A DNA stretch of 64,000 nucleotides from Bacteroidota bacterium (GTDB lineage Bacteria; Bacteroidota; Bacteroidia; Chitinophagales; Chitinophagaceae): NCBI GenBank assembly GCA_018268055.1, contig JAFDXF010000089.1, forward strand, positions 166,748 through 230,747. The letters are read 5' to 3'. Both the position numbers and the translations under genes were made by a program. Each line of letters opens with the position of its first letter. Within the stretch, counting starts at the first letter, position 1. Under the pieces are notes generated by a model. The model was given only the letters and a program-made list of their open reading frames with translations. It did not search any database and was not told where the DNA came from. Shown here piece after piece: positions 24,560 through 34,164 of the stretch.

Positions 24560-25876
24560 TTAAAGCCTTTCTAACATATCAACCACTTTTTCTCTTTTTA
24601 AAATTACGTAACCAATTCTGTCGTTGCTGATGCCATCTTTTAACTGATAACTAAATTGTAACTGATCATTGTCCACAATTGTTTCAAAGTAACGGAATGA
24701 AATATTGGGATATTTTTTTAACTCATCGCCAATCTCGTATAAATGTGTAGAAAGAATGAACAATGAATTCTTCATCTTAATAAGGCCTTTCACTACGGTG
24801 AGTGAACACTTCATTGCATCCTGTACATTCGTTCCTTTAAAAAGTTCATCAATCAAAACGAGCCACTTTTTCCCGTTATTGATTTTTTCAATGGTATTTT
24901 TAATTCTTTGCACTTCGTTGAAGAAATAACTTTCTCCTTTTGCAATATTATCTACTACGTTGATATTGCTCAACAGTCCATCAAACAATGTGAGCTTCAA
25001 ATTTTTTGCAGGTACGCCCATGCCGATGTGTGCCAAAAATACTGCCGAACCAATTGCTTTAATTAAAGTACTTTTTCCGGCCATATTTGCTCCAGTGAGA
25101 AATAAAAAATGATGATCGGGGTCCAGTTGCATATCATAAGCAACAGGTTTCTGCAATAAAATATGATACAAACCATGAGCATCAACTAATGGCTTCTCTT
25201 GTTCTACAAATTCGGGAAAACTAAGATTGTAAGTTTTAACAGCAACAGCCATTGAATACCATGCATCTAATCTACTAAAAATATCTATCAGCTCCAGTGT
25301 ATTGGATTTATATCTACCTCGTAAGTGAAAAGCATAGTGCAGCAAATCTACTCTGGAAAAATTTTCTTTTGAGGCTGTTTCAGAAAGTTTTTCTAATGGA
25401 CCATTTTTTAATATTCCTTTTATTCGTTCAATATAAATATGAATACTTTTTGGAAGTGCTACATCGTCAAGCAACTCAGCAATTTTTTTGATGCCTTGAT
25501 AAAAATCAGCAAAATGCGGTACAGAATATTTCAGCATTGCATAATCTTCGCTATGCAGCCATTTGTAAAAGAAATTATTTAATGAGGCAGGTGCTTCGCT
25601 AATCGGATCTAATGGATAGTCTAAAAACTTTTCCATCACCAGAATAGTACCGTTGCTGATATCGGTTGGCCACAATTTTATATGCTCCATAAAAGTGCGG
25701 ATAATCTTCTGCGTGCCGAGTATTTTATTTACATCGGTATGTGGCTCGGTGAAGAAGCGACGCAACCATTCCTTGCCTCCGGCTGTACGGGTGAAATTGA
25801 GTTTATGAAAAATAGAAAACTCTTCATCGTTATGAAAGATGGATATATCGTTAAATGATATTTTATCAATTTGCAT
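24560..25876 (-). CDS. MutS-related ATPase lacking the mismatch-binding domain
   Basis: A 438-aa protein with only the core (lever/clamp-like) and ATPase domains of the MutS family. Walker A is TGANMAGKST and Walker B LVLIDELFKGTN, with the conserved STH motif (LSTHLYEIG). The mismatch-recognition domain I is absent, and so is the Smr nuclease domain of MutS2, so it is not a classical repair MutS. Such short MutS-like proteins are common in Bacteroidota and their function is unclear. It starts 9 bp after the dihydroorotase stop. Confidence 0.87.
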   Translation of the reverse strand: MQIDKISFNDISIFHNDEEFSIFHKLNFTRTAGGKEWLRRFFTEPHTDVNKILGTQKIIRTFMEHIKLWPTDISNGTILVMEKFLDYPLDPISEAPASLNNFFYKWLHSEDYAMLKYSVPHFADFYQGIKKIAELLDDVALPKSIHIYIERIKGILKNGPLEKLSETASKENFSRVDLLHYAFHLRGRYKSNTLELIDIFSRLDAWYSMAVAVKTYNLSFPEFVEQEKPLVDAHGLYHILLQKPVAYDMQLDPDHHFLFLTGANMAGKSTLIKAIGSAVFLAHIGMGVPAKNLKLTLFDGLLSNINVVDNIAKGESYFFNEVQRIKNTIEKINNGKKWLVLIDELFKGTNVQDAMKCSLTVVKGLIKMKNSLFILSTHLYEIGDELKKYPNISFRYFETIVDNDQLQFSYQLKDGISNDRIGYVILKREKVVDMLERL

Positions 25877-25884
25877 ATTGTACT

Positions 25885-27228
25885 TTAACGGTCAAATAAT
25901 ATTCTCATTCCTTTATTCGATTCATCCCATTGGCCGTTGTTATATACAAGTCGGCCATTGACGAATGTATGAGTAATAGATGCAGGAAATGAAAAATTCT
26001 CTAAAGGACTCCACCCACATTTGTATAAAATATTTTCAGGAAGGACAATAGACGGTTTATCAAGGTCAATTATTACTAAATCGGCAAAGTATCCTTCTTT
26101 GATATATCCTCTATCTTTTATTTGAAAACAGTCTGCCACAGCATGGCTCATTTTTTCCACTATTTTTTCCAATGAGATTTTGCCTTCTTTGTAATAATGA
26201 AGCATCAATGATAAGGAATGTTGTACTAAAGGCAGGCCTGCATGTGCTTTTTCATAAGAAACTTCTTTTTCAGCCATGGTGTGTGGTGCATGATCTGTTG
26301 CGATCACATCCAGGCGGTCGTCCAATAATGCTTCCCAAAGTGCTATTTTGTTTTTGGGTGCTTTTATGGCAGGGTTACATTTTATCCGATTGCCTAAGAT
26401 TGCATAATCATCGCTGGTGAAATGAAGGTGGTGTACGCATACTTCTGAAGTGATGCGCTTGTCTTTTAGGGATACCGCATTGGTAAAAAGATGTAATTCT
26501 TTTTCGGTTGTAATATGTAATATATGTAAGCGTGTATTAAATTTTTTTGCCAGCGCAACTGCATAGCTTGAAGAGGCAAAGCAGGCTTCTTCATTTCTGA
26601 TAATAGGATGATCTGCAGCCGTTAATTCTCTTCCGGTTACTTTTATCTTTTCTAAATTTTGTTGAATAATTTTTTCATCTTCGCAATGAGTAGCAATTAA
26701 TAATTCAGATTCTTTGAATATTTTTTCCAATGTATTGGCATTATCCACCAGCATATTGCCGGTACTGCTGCCCATAAAAATTTTGATACCACAAACTTCA
26801 TTTTTCTTCTTGTTCGTCTTTAATACTTCTTCAATATTGTCATTGCTTACGCCCATGTAAAACGAATAGTTGGCTAATGAAGTATGCTCGGCAATTTTGT
26901 ACTTGTCTTCTAATAACGATTGTGTAAGTGCATTGGGTATTGTATTGGGCATTTCCATAAAGGAAGTTACACCACCGGCCACAGCAGCTTTTGCTTCTGT
27001 GTAGATAGTAGCCTTATACGTCAGGCCGGGTTCTCTAAAGTGTACTTGATCGTCGATGCACCCGGGCAATAAGTATTTTCCGCTACCTATAATTTCAATG
27101 CAATCTGCAGGTGTTTGCGTTATAGTAGGGGCAATTTTTTCAATACGGCCTTGATTTATCAACACATCTGTATTAATAATCTTTCCTTCGTTTACTGTTT
27201 GAATATCTTTTATGAGATACTTTTGCAT
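25885..27228 (-). CDS. pyrC: Dihydroorotase, Bacteroidota type
   Basis: An amidohydrolase of 447 aa; the family converts carbamoyl-aspartate to dihydroorotate in pyrimidine synthesis. It keeps the metal-bridging Lys (GIKIFMGSST), His in ATHCED and HILHIT, and the catalytic Asp in ATDHAPHT. The N-terminal metal motif reads IDDQVHFREPG, so the first His of the usual HxH pair is Gln. I recall this as common to dihydroorotases annotated in this phylum. ATG 27228 is preferred to 27258 from family N-termini and because 27258 is also the start of the divergent gene. Allantoinase is a less likely alternative. Confidence 0.85.
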   Translation of the reverse strand: MQKYLIKDIQTVNEGKIINTDVLINQGRIEKIAPTITQTPADCIEIIGSGKYLLPGCIDDQVHFREPGLTYKATIYTEAKAAVAGGVTSFMEMPNTIPNALTQSLLEDKYKIAEHTSLANYSFYMGVSNDNIEEVLKTNKKKNEVCGIKIFMGSSTGNMLVDNANTLEKIFKESELLIATHCEDEKIIQQNLEKIKVTGRELTAADHPIIRNEEACFASSSYAVALAKKFNTRLHILHITTEKELHLFTNAVSLKDKRITSEVCVHHLHFTSDDYAILGNRIKCNPAIKAPKNKIALWEALLDDRLDVIATDHAPHTMAEKEVSYEKAHAGLPLVQHSLSLMLHYYKEGKISLEKIVEKMSHAVADCFQIKDRGYIKEGYFADLVIIDLDKPSIVLPENILYKCGWSPLENFSFPASITHTFVNGRLVYNNGQWDESNKGMRILFDR

Positions 27229-27257
27229 ATCTTGTAAATTGAAATTAATCAATTCCA

Positions 27258-28943
27258 ATGCAAATTAAGCAAACCATTTTAAGGATTGTACTAATCCTAC
27301 TGCCCATTTCTGTATTTTCTCAAACTACTTTTTTACCTCAAGATGATAAGGCATATATTACAATGGATCGTTTTGAGATAAAGAACCAAACAGATTCGTT
27401 TTTTAATTTTTCAAAAAATAAACCATACACGAGGCAGCACGTAGTGAATGCCGTTAGCCATTACTTACAAACAGTAGGTAATGATAAAATTTCTAAAATT
27501 GACGCTTACAATGCGAATAGGATATTTATCAATAATATAGAGTACGTAAATGATGCAGAGCGAATAAAATATGCTTCTAAAAAACCAATCTGGAAAAACT
27601 TCTATAAAACACCTGCCAATTTATATGAAGTACATTCCAAAGATTTTGATTTGATTGTAAATCCGGTAATTCAGTTTTCAGGGAGTAAAGAAAAAGATAA
27701 TAATGAAACATTGTTTTTGAATTCGAGAGGAGTAACTGTGAGAGGAAAGATTGCCAACAAGATTGGATTTTATTCATTTATGACAGATAATCAAGAAAGA
27801 GATCCATTGTATGTGCAGGATTGGGTGAATAAAAGAGAAGCAGTGCCGGGCGCAGGAAATTACAAAGTATTTAGAACAACAGGATACGATTATTTTGATG
27901 CACGCGGAGGTATAACGTTCAATGTTACAAAGTATATTAATGTTGCTTTTGCCTACGATCGGAATTTTATTGGTAATGGATATAGGAGTTTGGTACTAAG
28001 TGATCAGGGAAATAGTAATTTATTTTTAAAACTGAATACACGTATTTGGAAAATAAATTATCAGAACTTATTTATGGAATTGCATAATGCAGAAAAGCGA
28101 ACCGGCGATCATCTCATCGGAAAAAAATATGCTGCAATTCATCATTTGGATATTGCTGTTACGAAGTGGTTGAATTTGGGCGTGTTTGAAGGAATTATTT
28201 TTGGAAGAAAGGATCACTTTGAATTTAGTTATTTGAACCCGGTTATATTTTATAGATCTATTGAATTTCAAAACGGTAGTTATGATAATTCTGTTGACGG
28301 GATTGATTTTAAAGCCAATATTGCAAAAAAGTTTCAAGTTTACGGACAGTATGTTTTAGATGAATTTATTCTTTCCGAGATGACAAAGAATCGTGGTTAT
28401 TGGGCCAACAAATGGTCGTTGCAATTAGGTGCAAAGTATGTGGACGCATTTGGTATAAAAAATCTGGATTTGCAATTGGAGCATAATCGTGTAAGGCCAT
28501 TCACTTATTCGCATGATGATTCATTGGCGAATTATACACACTATAATCAACCATTGGCACATCCATTAGGTGCGAACTTTAAAGAAACGATTGGTATTAT
28601 AAAATATCAACCGGCTATCAAATGGTTGTTGGTAGGAAAGTTGATTGCTTATACTCAAGGACGAGATAGCAGCAGCAGAAATTTTGGAAGTAATATTTTT
28701 CTGCCCAATCAATTGCCTTACAGAGTAGGCGATTATGGTTATAAAATAGGTGATGGATGGAAAACAAATGTGTTGTTTGCTTCGTTGTTAGTTTCTTATG
28801 AATTAAAAGAGAATATGTTTTTGGAATTAACAGCCACTCATAGAAAGCAGGAAACTAAGACTGCACCGATTACTTCTTCATCTACTTCATTCGTCACACT
28901 CGGTTTTAGATGGAATATGCATCGCAAGCAAGTAGATTATTAA
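27258..28943 (+). CDS. Outer-membrane protein of the Wzi/RemB type
   Basis: A 561-aa exported protein with signal peptide (about residues 1-21, ending SVFSQ) and a body of alternating hydrophobic strands that ends with a C-terminal aromatic beta-strand (TLGFRWNM). Sequence features such as RGVTVRGKIANKIGFYSFMTDNQ and the GNGYRSLVLSD segment fit the capsule-assembly Wzi family and the Flavobacterium gliding-associated RemB. It is predicted to be a beta-barrel at the outer membrane, perhaps binding polysaccharide. The gene starts at the junction with the divergent dihydroorotase. Exact ligand unknown. Confidence 0.72.
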   Translation: MQIKQTILRIVLILLPISVFSQTTFLPQDDKAYITMDRFEIKNQTDSFFNFSKNKPYTRQHVVNAVSHYLQTVGNDKISKIDAYNANRIFINNIEYVNDAERIKYASKKPIWKNFYKTPANLYEVHSKDFDLIVNPVIQFSGSKEKDNNETLFLNSRGVTVRGKIANKIGFYSFMTDNQERDPLYVQDWVNKREAVPGAGNYKVFRTTGYDYFDARGGITFNVTKYINVAFAYDRNFIGNGYRSLVLSDQGNSNLFLKLNTRIWKINYQNLFMELHNAEKRTGDHLIGKKYAAIHHLDIAVTKWLNLGVFEGIIFGRKDHFEFSYLNPVIFYRSIEFQNGSYDNSVDGIDFKANIAKKFQVYGQYVLDEFILSEMTKNRGYWANKWSLQLGAKYVDAFGIKNLDLQLEHNRVRPFTYSHDDSLANYTHYNQPLAHPLGANFKETIGIIKYQPAIKWLLVGKLIAYTQGRDSSSRNFGSNIFLPNQLPYRVGDYGYKIGDGWKTNVLFASLLVSYELKENMFLELTATHRKQETKTAPITSSSTSFVTLGFRWNMHRKQVDY

Positions 28944-28957
28944 CGCATAATTGTATA

Positions 28958-29509
28958 TTAATTCAGTTGCGGATCAATCGGGAAGTTGGCCATCATTTCA
29001 TATTCGCCGCCTAATTGTTTCAGTGAGTTTTTCCACACATCACTTGGTTTATTATTAAAGATAAGCCGCTGAGTAGCACCAACGGTTAGCCAAGTTCTTT
29101 GTTTCATTTCTTCATCTAATTGACCTTCGCCCCAACCGGAATATCCTAAGTAGAATCGAATTTTATTTATATCAAGGGTTTTAGATTTTAATTTTTCTAA
29201 TATAGCCTCAAAACTACCACCCCAAAAAACGCCTTTCATAATTTCATGACTTCCGGGAATTTCATCTCCGTATTGATGTAAGATGTGCAATGTATTCACT
29301 TCGACAGGGCCTCCATAAAAGACAGGAATTGAAGAGTCGTCTATGTTTTCTATCAGCTCATCCAATGTTAGATCTGCTTTTTGATTCAAAACTAAGCCAA
29401 AACTTCCCTCAGCTTTATGTTCACAAATGATACACACCGTGCGCATAAAGTTTGGATCTTTTAAAAATGGGTCAGCAATTAATAAAATGCCGGGAGCGGG
29501 TTCAATCAT
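28958..29509 (-). CDS. YqgE/AlgH family protein
   Basis: A 183-aa cytoplasmic protein with the UPF0301 signature at the start (GILLIADPFLKDPNFMRTV) and the GSFGLVLNQ and YSGWGEGQLDEEM motifs. AlgH has been linked to alginate regulation in Pseudomonas, but the molecular role of the family is not established. It is convergent with the Wzi-like gene (14 bp between stops). It is a single-gene unit. Confidence 0.9.
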   Translation of the reverse strand: MIEPAPGILLIADPFLKDPNFMRTVCIICEHKAEGSFGLVLNQKADLTLDELIENIDDSSIPVFYGGPVEVNTLHILHQYGDEIPGSHEIMKGVFWGGSFEAILEKLKSKTLDINKIRFYLGYSGWGEGQLDEEMKQRTWLTVGATQRLIFNNKPSDVWKNSLKQLGGEYEMMANFPIDPQLN

Positions 29510-29645
29510 AGAACTAATATAGGCAAAGAATTTAAAATGCCGTTAAAAGATGTATTAAATCTATTTAGATAGCACGAAAGCCGTTTCGTATTTGTATTTT
29601 TACGCCTATTCAAATTGAAACATTTTGAGCGACGGTAAACAACAA

Positions 29646-30992
29646 ATGAGGAGGATATTCACTATCATTTCAATCCTGATAACGATTTCTTTGCTTGGAA
29701 CTATTTTTATTCAGGTTTCTTGGATAAAAAATCTTGCTCTGGTGAAAGAAGATATTATCAAGCAAAAAATTAGCAGTGCTACTAAGAAGGTAGCCGGAGA
29801 ATTGTATGGACAACTCACGATTAAAGGCAGTGTAGCATCCAGCCCTAAGAAGAGTACTTTTTTAAAAGATACTTATGGTCGCGATTATGCAAAATCTTTT
29901 TATGCAGCCAAAGATGTAAATCTGGAAGAAGTAAGGAAGCGTATGCACACCCTGCTTGAAGAAGATAATATCAAGAATGTTCAAATCGAACTGGCTTATG
30001 CTTCATTCGAGGATAATACTTTTAAAAATGCTACACAAAATTTTTTAACCATTTATGAAAATGAAGATACTACCAGTAATTTTCATTGTAATTACATAAT
30101 TGATGCTTTAAGTGGAACACCGGATGAAAATCTGATTGGTAAGAGTGCATTATTTGTTGTGGTTCCGCATATAAAAAGTTTAGTATATAAATCTCTTCAA
30201 GGAAGAATATGGGCTTCGGTATTGTTTACTATTGTTATTCTGGCAGCTTTTTATCTCACTTTCAATACCATGCTGCGTCAGAAAAAATTAGCGATGATAA
30301 AGAATGATTTTATCAACAATATGACGCATGAATTTAAAACACCTATTGCTACAATATCATTAGCGGTAGATGCCATGCGGAATGAAAAAGTAATTAATGA
30401 CAAAGAACGACTCAACTATTTCAGTGGAATTATTAAAGAAGAAAACCAACGAATGAATCGTCAGGTGGAAACCATTCTGAAAGCTTCACAATTGGAGAAG
30501 CAGGAAGTAGATTTGATGTTGAAGCCGGTGCATGTTCATGATTTAATCAAGAATGTTGTAGGTAAGTTCAATCTTCAATTTGAGGAAAAAAATGGCAAAG
30601 TAGAGTTGGCGCTTAATGCAGCTTATGATGTAATTGATGCAGACGAAATACACTTTTCAAATTTGATTAATAATCTGGTGGATAATGCTTTAAAATACTC
30701 AAAAGATAATGTACCGCCATTAGTAAAAATTTCTACTCTATCAAATAGTAAAAGATTTATTTTAAAAGTAGAAGACAATGGCATTGGAATGACGAGAGAA
30801 ACCGCCAAAAAAATATTTGAACGTTTTTACAGAGCGCATACTGGCAATGTACATAATGTAAAAGGGTTTGGTTTGGGATTGAGTTATGTGAAGACAATGG
30901 TAGAGGCACATCATGGCGATATTAAAGTAGAAAGTACTTTGGGTAAAGGAAGTAGCTTTATCGTAGATCTGCCTTTGAAAAAAATGAGTTGA
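29646..30992 (+). CDS. Membrane sensor histidine kinase (HisKA/HATPase)
   Basis: A 448-aa kinase with two membrane helices (about residues 4-23 and 190-212) bounding an extracytoplasmic domain of ~165 residues. HisKA has phosphoacceptor His near residue 228 (NNMTHEFKTP), followed by HATPase N-box LVDNALKYSK, G1 DNGIGM, F-box IFERFYR and G2 GFGLGLSYV. This is the EnvZ/PhoR architecture, unlike the DegS-type kinases at 7252 and 10272. In Bacteroidota the cognate regulator is often adjacent, but here queA follows on the opposite strand, so it is an orphan. ATG 29646 replaces an in-frame TTG at 29625. Confidence 0.88.
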   Translation: MRRIFTIISILITISLLGTIFIQVSWIKNLALVKEDIIKQKISSATKKVAGELYGQLTIKGSVASSPKKSTFLKDTYGRDYAKSFYAAKDVNLEEVRKRMHTLLEEDNIKNVQIELAYASFEDNTFKNATQNFLTIYENEDTTSNFHCNYIIDALSGTPDENLIGKSALFVVVPHIKSLVYKSLQGRIWASVLFTIVILAAFYLTFNTMLRQKKLAMIKNDFINNMTHEFKTPIATISLAVDAMRNEKVINDKERLNYFSGIIKEENQRMNRQVETILKASQLEKQEVDLMLKPVHVHDLIKNVVGKFNLQFEEKNGKVELALNAAYDVIDADEIHFSNLINNLVDNALKYSKDNVPPLVKISTLSNSKRFILKVEDNGIGMTRETAKKIFERFYRAHTGNVHNVKGFGLGLSYVKTMVEAHHGDIKVESTLGKGSSFIVDLPLKKMS

Positions 30993-30993
30993 T

Positions 30994-32268
30994 TTATTTT
31001 GCCTGCTTATTGCACCACAATAAACTTCCATCACCATAACTCAAGAATCTAAAATTATTTTTTAAAGCATAGTCGTAGATTTTTTTCCATTGCATTGTAT
31101 TGTTCGTGTCTGTATCGCCAAGAAAAGCAGCTACCAATAACAAAAGAGTAGATTGCGGCTGATGAAAATTCGTAATAAGCCCGTTTACTATTTTGAATTC
31201 ATAACCCGGTACAATCAATATTTGTGTCTTTGCAATGATCTGTGTGGTTGAATTTTTCTTCAGCCAGTCCTTTATTGCTTGCAAAGCAACTCTCGGAGAA
31301 GTTTGATATCGCATCAGTTGATAAGCCTCCCATTGTTTTAAGAATAAAACTTCATTCGGCAGGGGAGTACCGGGAAAATCTTCTTTTAAAAGTTTTAAGC
31401 CAATCCAATATAAACTTTCCAACGTACGCAATGATGTAGTGCCTACTGCAATGATAGGTTGCTGTTGATTTAATAATTCATCAATTAACTCTTCTGATAC
31501 TTCTATCCATTCGGTATGCATTTCGTGCTCCTGTATATTGTCGCTTTTAACAGGTTGAAAAGTTCCTGCGCCAACATGCAGCGTTGCATAAGCAGTGTGA
31601 ATATTTTTTTCATTTAAGTTGTCAAATATTTTTTGTGTAAAATGTAAGCCTGCAGTAGGTGCAGCTACAGAGCCATCTGTTTTTGCATAAATGGTTTGAT
31701 ATCTATCTTTATCCGATTCCTCCGCTTTCCTTTTAATGTAAGGTGGTAGTGGAATAGCCCCTGCAAAATGTAATACTTCCGCAAAATGTAACTCTTCGGG
31801 ACTCCAATAGAGTTCGATTATAAAATAGTTATCTCTCTTTTCGATAAATTTTGCATTCAATGTTATTATTCTATCTGATGCTATAATTTTTTTCTCTAGT
31901 ATTTGTCCGTTCTTCCATTTAGATGCTCCGCCTACCAAGCAGTGCCACCACACTTTCTTTTGCTGCATCATTGCAGTAGTAATGTCTGCATATTGAGTAT
32001 GTGGTTCTAAACAAAATATTTCTATAATGCCACCTGAAGGTTTTTGAAAAAGTAACCTTGCTTCAATTACTTTAGTATTATTAAAAACAAGTAGTGACCC
32101 TTCAGGAATATGTGCACTTACGTTTTGATATATGTCCTCTTCTATAAACCCCTCTTGATATATCAATAGTTTGGATGCATCTCTCTGTGCTAAAGGATAT
32201 TTTGCAATACATTCTTCGGGGAGCGTGTAGGTATAATCCTTGATGAAAATATGTTTTGGTTCTGTCAT
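30994..32268 (-). CDS. queA: S-adenosylmethionine:tRNA ribosyltransferase-isomerase QueA
   Basis: QueA adds the cyclopentenediol ring precursor to tRNA during queuosine synthesis, using S-adenosylmethionine as ribosyl donor. The 424-aa product is somewhat longer than the ~350 aa of E. coli QueA because of an extra C-terminal part. Motifs seen: YPLAQRDASKLLIY at the N-terminus, GSLLVFNNTKVIEARL, and the AAPTAGLHFT and LHVGAGTFQPVK signatures. The 3' end lies one base from the stop of the convergent kinase gene, without an obvious terminator. No other queuosine genes are in view. Confidence 0.92.
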   Translation of the reverse strand: MTEPKHIFIKDYTYTLPEECIAKYPLAQRDASKLLIYQEGFIEEDIYQNVSAHIPEGSLLVFNNTKVIEARLLFQKPSGGIIEIFCLEPHTQYADITTAMMQQKKVWWHCLVGGASKWKNGQILEKKIIASDRIITLNAKFIEKRDNYFIIELYWSPEELHFAEVLHFAGAIPLPPYIKRKAEESDKDRYQTIYAKTDGSVAAPTAGLHFTQKIFDNLNEKNIHTAYATLHVGAGTFQPVKSDNIQEHEMHTEWIEVSEELIDELLNQQQPIIAVGTTSLRTLESLYWIGLKLLKEDFPGTPLPNEVLFLKQWEAYQLMRYQTSPRVALQAIKDWLKKNSTTQIIAKTQILIVPGYEFKIVNGLITNFHQPQSTLLLLVAAFLGDTDTNNTMQWKKIYDYALKNNFRFLSYGDGSLLWCNKQAK

Positions 32269-32573
32269 AACACAACGAACTGTTGTATTTAAAAGTGAAT
32301 TGCAAACTTACATTCAAACAATCAATATCCATTTGATTTAAATATTGAAACTGTTCATTTTCTAACACGATAAATTGGCAACCTTATTTCAATCCAGTTC
32401 CAAGATTGGATTTTGAAAACATCAAATTCACATCTTTTCCACACTAATCCACAAGTTATTAAGGCTTTATTTCAAATATTTACTCAAAAAATCTTTGAAA
32501 GGCTTACCAGTATTGAGTTTCAGCAAAAAAAAATATGGGGAAAAAAGATTTTAAGAAAAATTTGGTCAATAAA

Positions 32574-32597
32574 TGGGAAAAGTGGTTATTTTGTGGG
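32574..32597 (+). promoter_or_regulatory. MraZ-box-like operator and promoter upstream of mraZ
   Basis: TGGGA at 32574 and TGGGA at 32594 are exactly 20 bp apart with a TGGT at 32583 between them, close to the triplet TGGGN repeats that MraZ binds in other bacteria. A near-consensus -7 (TTATTTTG, 32586-32593) overlaps the boxes. The rest of the 32269-32629 gap holds no credible gene; an open frame at 32413-32616 has no coding features. Confidence 0.45.
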
Positions 32598-32629
32598 AGT
32601 AAATACAATTTCATAGTAATTAATTGATA

Positions 32630-33097
32630 ATGACAACACTTCTTGGGGAATATGGGGTTACGCTAGACGCAAGAGGTCGTTTTCTTTTTCCGGTTGGCTT
32701 GAAAGATCAGTTGCCGGAATCAGAGCGAGCGAAGTTTGTTATTAACAGAAGCTTTGAAAAATGTTTAGCCCTTTACCCAATGAAAACATGGGAACCACTT
32801 TTTGCGAAAGTTGCCGGGCTAAACGAATTTGACCCAAAGCAAAGAGAATTCAAAAGAGCCTTTTTAAATGGCGCCACTTATGTGGAGCCGGATGCTGCAG
32901 GCCGCATACTGCTGCCACCTACCCTGAAAGCTTATGCTGAGATGACAAAAGATGTTGTGTTGATGGCTTCAGGCGATAAAATAGAAATCTGGGATAGTAA
33001 TAAGTACAAACAGTTCTTTGACTCAATTTCTTCGGATGCATTAAGTGATCTGGGAAGTTATGTGTTAGGCAGCGGAAATGATACATTAAAAAGTTAA
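32630..33097 (+). CDS. mraZ: Division/cell wall cluster transcriptional regulator MraZ
   Basis: First gene of the dcw cluster. MraZ is an AbrB-like DNA-binding protein that represses its own operon. The 155-aa product has two copies of the MraZ/SpoVT fold: GEYGVTLDARGRFLFPVGLK at the start and TYVEPDAAGRILLPPTLKAY in the second half. ATG 32630 (MTTLLGEYG) fits the family better than a TTG at 32624. Candidate operator boxes lie just upstream. It is followed at 12 bp by rsmH. Confidence 0.93.
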   Translation: MTTLLGEYGVTLDARGRFLFPVGLKDQLPESERAKFVINRSFEKCLALYPMKTWEPLFAKVAGLNEFDPKQREFKRAFLNGATYVEPDAAGRILLPPTLKAYAEMTKDVVLMASGDKIEIWDSNKYKQFFDSISSDALSDLGSYVLGSGNDTLKS

Positions 33098-33109
33098 CGG
33101 TTAAAGAGT

Positions 33110-34108
33110 ATGGGAAAATCAAACAGTGAAAACGCCCCATTAAACTTGTCAACCAGTCAACCGGAAAATTATCATACTCCCGTTCTGCTTGCAGAAACAA
33201 TTGAGGCGCTCAACATTCAGCCAAATGGTATTTATGTTGATTGCACATTTGGCGGTGGCGGACATTCAAAAGCAATTTTTGAACGACTTAGTCCTTCAGG
33301 CCGATTGGTTGTTTTTGATCAGGATGCGGATGCCAAAAAAAACATAGCGAATGTAACAGGTGGTAAACCGGTTGATGAAAGATTAATTTTTGTTTCACAA
33401 AATTTCAGACACATCCAGCGTTTTCTCCGTATAGAGGGTATAACACAGGTGGACGGAATAATGGCAGATCTTGGTGTGAGTAGTCATCAGTTTGATGAAG
33501 CGGAACGAGGATTCTCTACACGCTTCAACGCTGATTTGGATATGCGAATGGATCAACGACAAACGCTTACAGCTTTTGACATTGTCAACACCTACACAGA
33601 GCAGCGCCTGCACAAGCTGTTTGAACAGTATGGTGAAGTAACGAATGCAAAAACGTTGGCAAGACAAATTGTAGCGGCAAGAAAAACCACTTCACTGAAA
33701 ACAATAGATGGTTTTAAAAATGCAATCCGAGAAGTTGTAAAAGTGCGTCCGGGAAGAAACGGACAGGGAAATCCAAATAAGTACTTGGCCCAGGTTTTCC
33801 AGGCATTGAGAATTGAGGTGAATGATGAGTTGGGAGCATTGAAAGAAATGCTATCGCAAATTCCATCCTTACTAAGACCGGGAGGCAGAGCTGCCATGAT
33901 CACGTTCCATTCTCTAGAAGATAGGATTGTGAAAAACTTTTTCAAACGAGGCTCATTTGATGAACCCGATGAGAATCCTTTTATCAATTCCAAAGTGGTG
34001 AATGAGTTGCACATTATTACTAAAAAACCTATTCAACCATCGGAGCAAGAAATGAAAGAAAACTCAAGAAGCCGTAGTGCAAAATTGAGAGTAGCAGAAA
34101 AAAAATAA
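33110..34108 (+). CDS. rsmH: 16S rRNA (cytosine-1402 N4)-methyltransferase
   Basis: Methylates C1402 of 16S rRNA in the decoding centre. The 332-aa product begins with a ~20-residue N-terminal extension (SENAPLNLSTSQPENYHT), then the SAM-binding motif DCTFGGGGHSKAIFERL near residues 44-60, followed by MADLGVSSHQFDEAERGFS and the helical insert. The C-terminus has ITFHSLEDRIVKNFF and RSRSAKLRVAEK, both diagnostic. Second gene of the dcw cluster, with a 104-bp gap before ftsL that carries a hairpin and a short repeated motif. Confidence 0.95.
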   Translation: MGKSNSENAPLNLSTSQPENYHTPVLLAETIEALNIQPNGIYVDCTFGGGGHSKAIFERLSPSGRLVVFDQDADAKKNIANVTGGKPVDERLIFVSQNFRHIQRFLRIEGITQVDGIMADLGVSSHQFDEAERGFSTRFNADLDMRMDQRQTLTAFDIVNTYTEQRLHKLFEQYGEVTNAKTLARQIVAARKTTSLKTIDGFKNAIREVVKVRPGRNGQGNPNKYLAQVFQALRIEVNDELGALKEMLSQIPSLLRPGGRAAMITFHSLEDRIVKNFFKRGSFDEPDENPFINSKVVNELHIITKKPIQPSEQEMKENSRSRSAKLRVAEKK

Positions 34109-34127
34109 ATGAAGTAAATATAGACGG
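34109..34127 (+). repeat. Short intergenic motif in the dcw cluster, copy 1
   Basis: ATGAAGTAAATATAGACGG begins immediately after the rsmH stop codon. A near-identical 19-mer (two mismatches, both A/G changes) follows mraY at 39565. It starts with a three-codon start-stop frame (Met-Lys-stop). Purpose unknown. Confidence 0.5.
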
Positions 34128-34164
34128 ACAGAAATTTGAAAATTCTATATCTCTTGAAACCCAC

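Noticed and set aside
24560..25876. Calling this gene mutS or mutS2
   Set aside because: The mismatch-recognition domain and the Smr nuclease domain are both missing, so only the general MutS-related ATPase label is supported.
17379..28943. A specialised island in the minus-strand run
   Set aside because: The genes are all common single-copy housekeeping or envelope genes with usual lengths; no integrase, tRNA border or odd composition was found.
32413..32616. 67-codon open frame upstream of mraZ
   Set aside because: It overlaps the mraZ promoter and operator-like boxes, has no family features and low-complexity composition.
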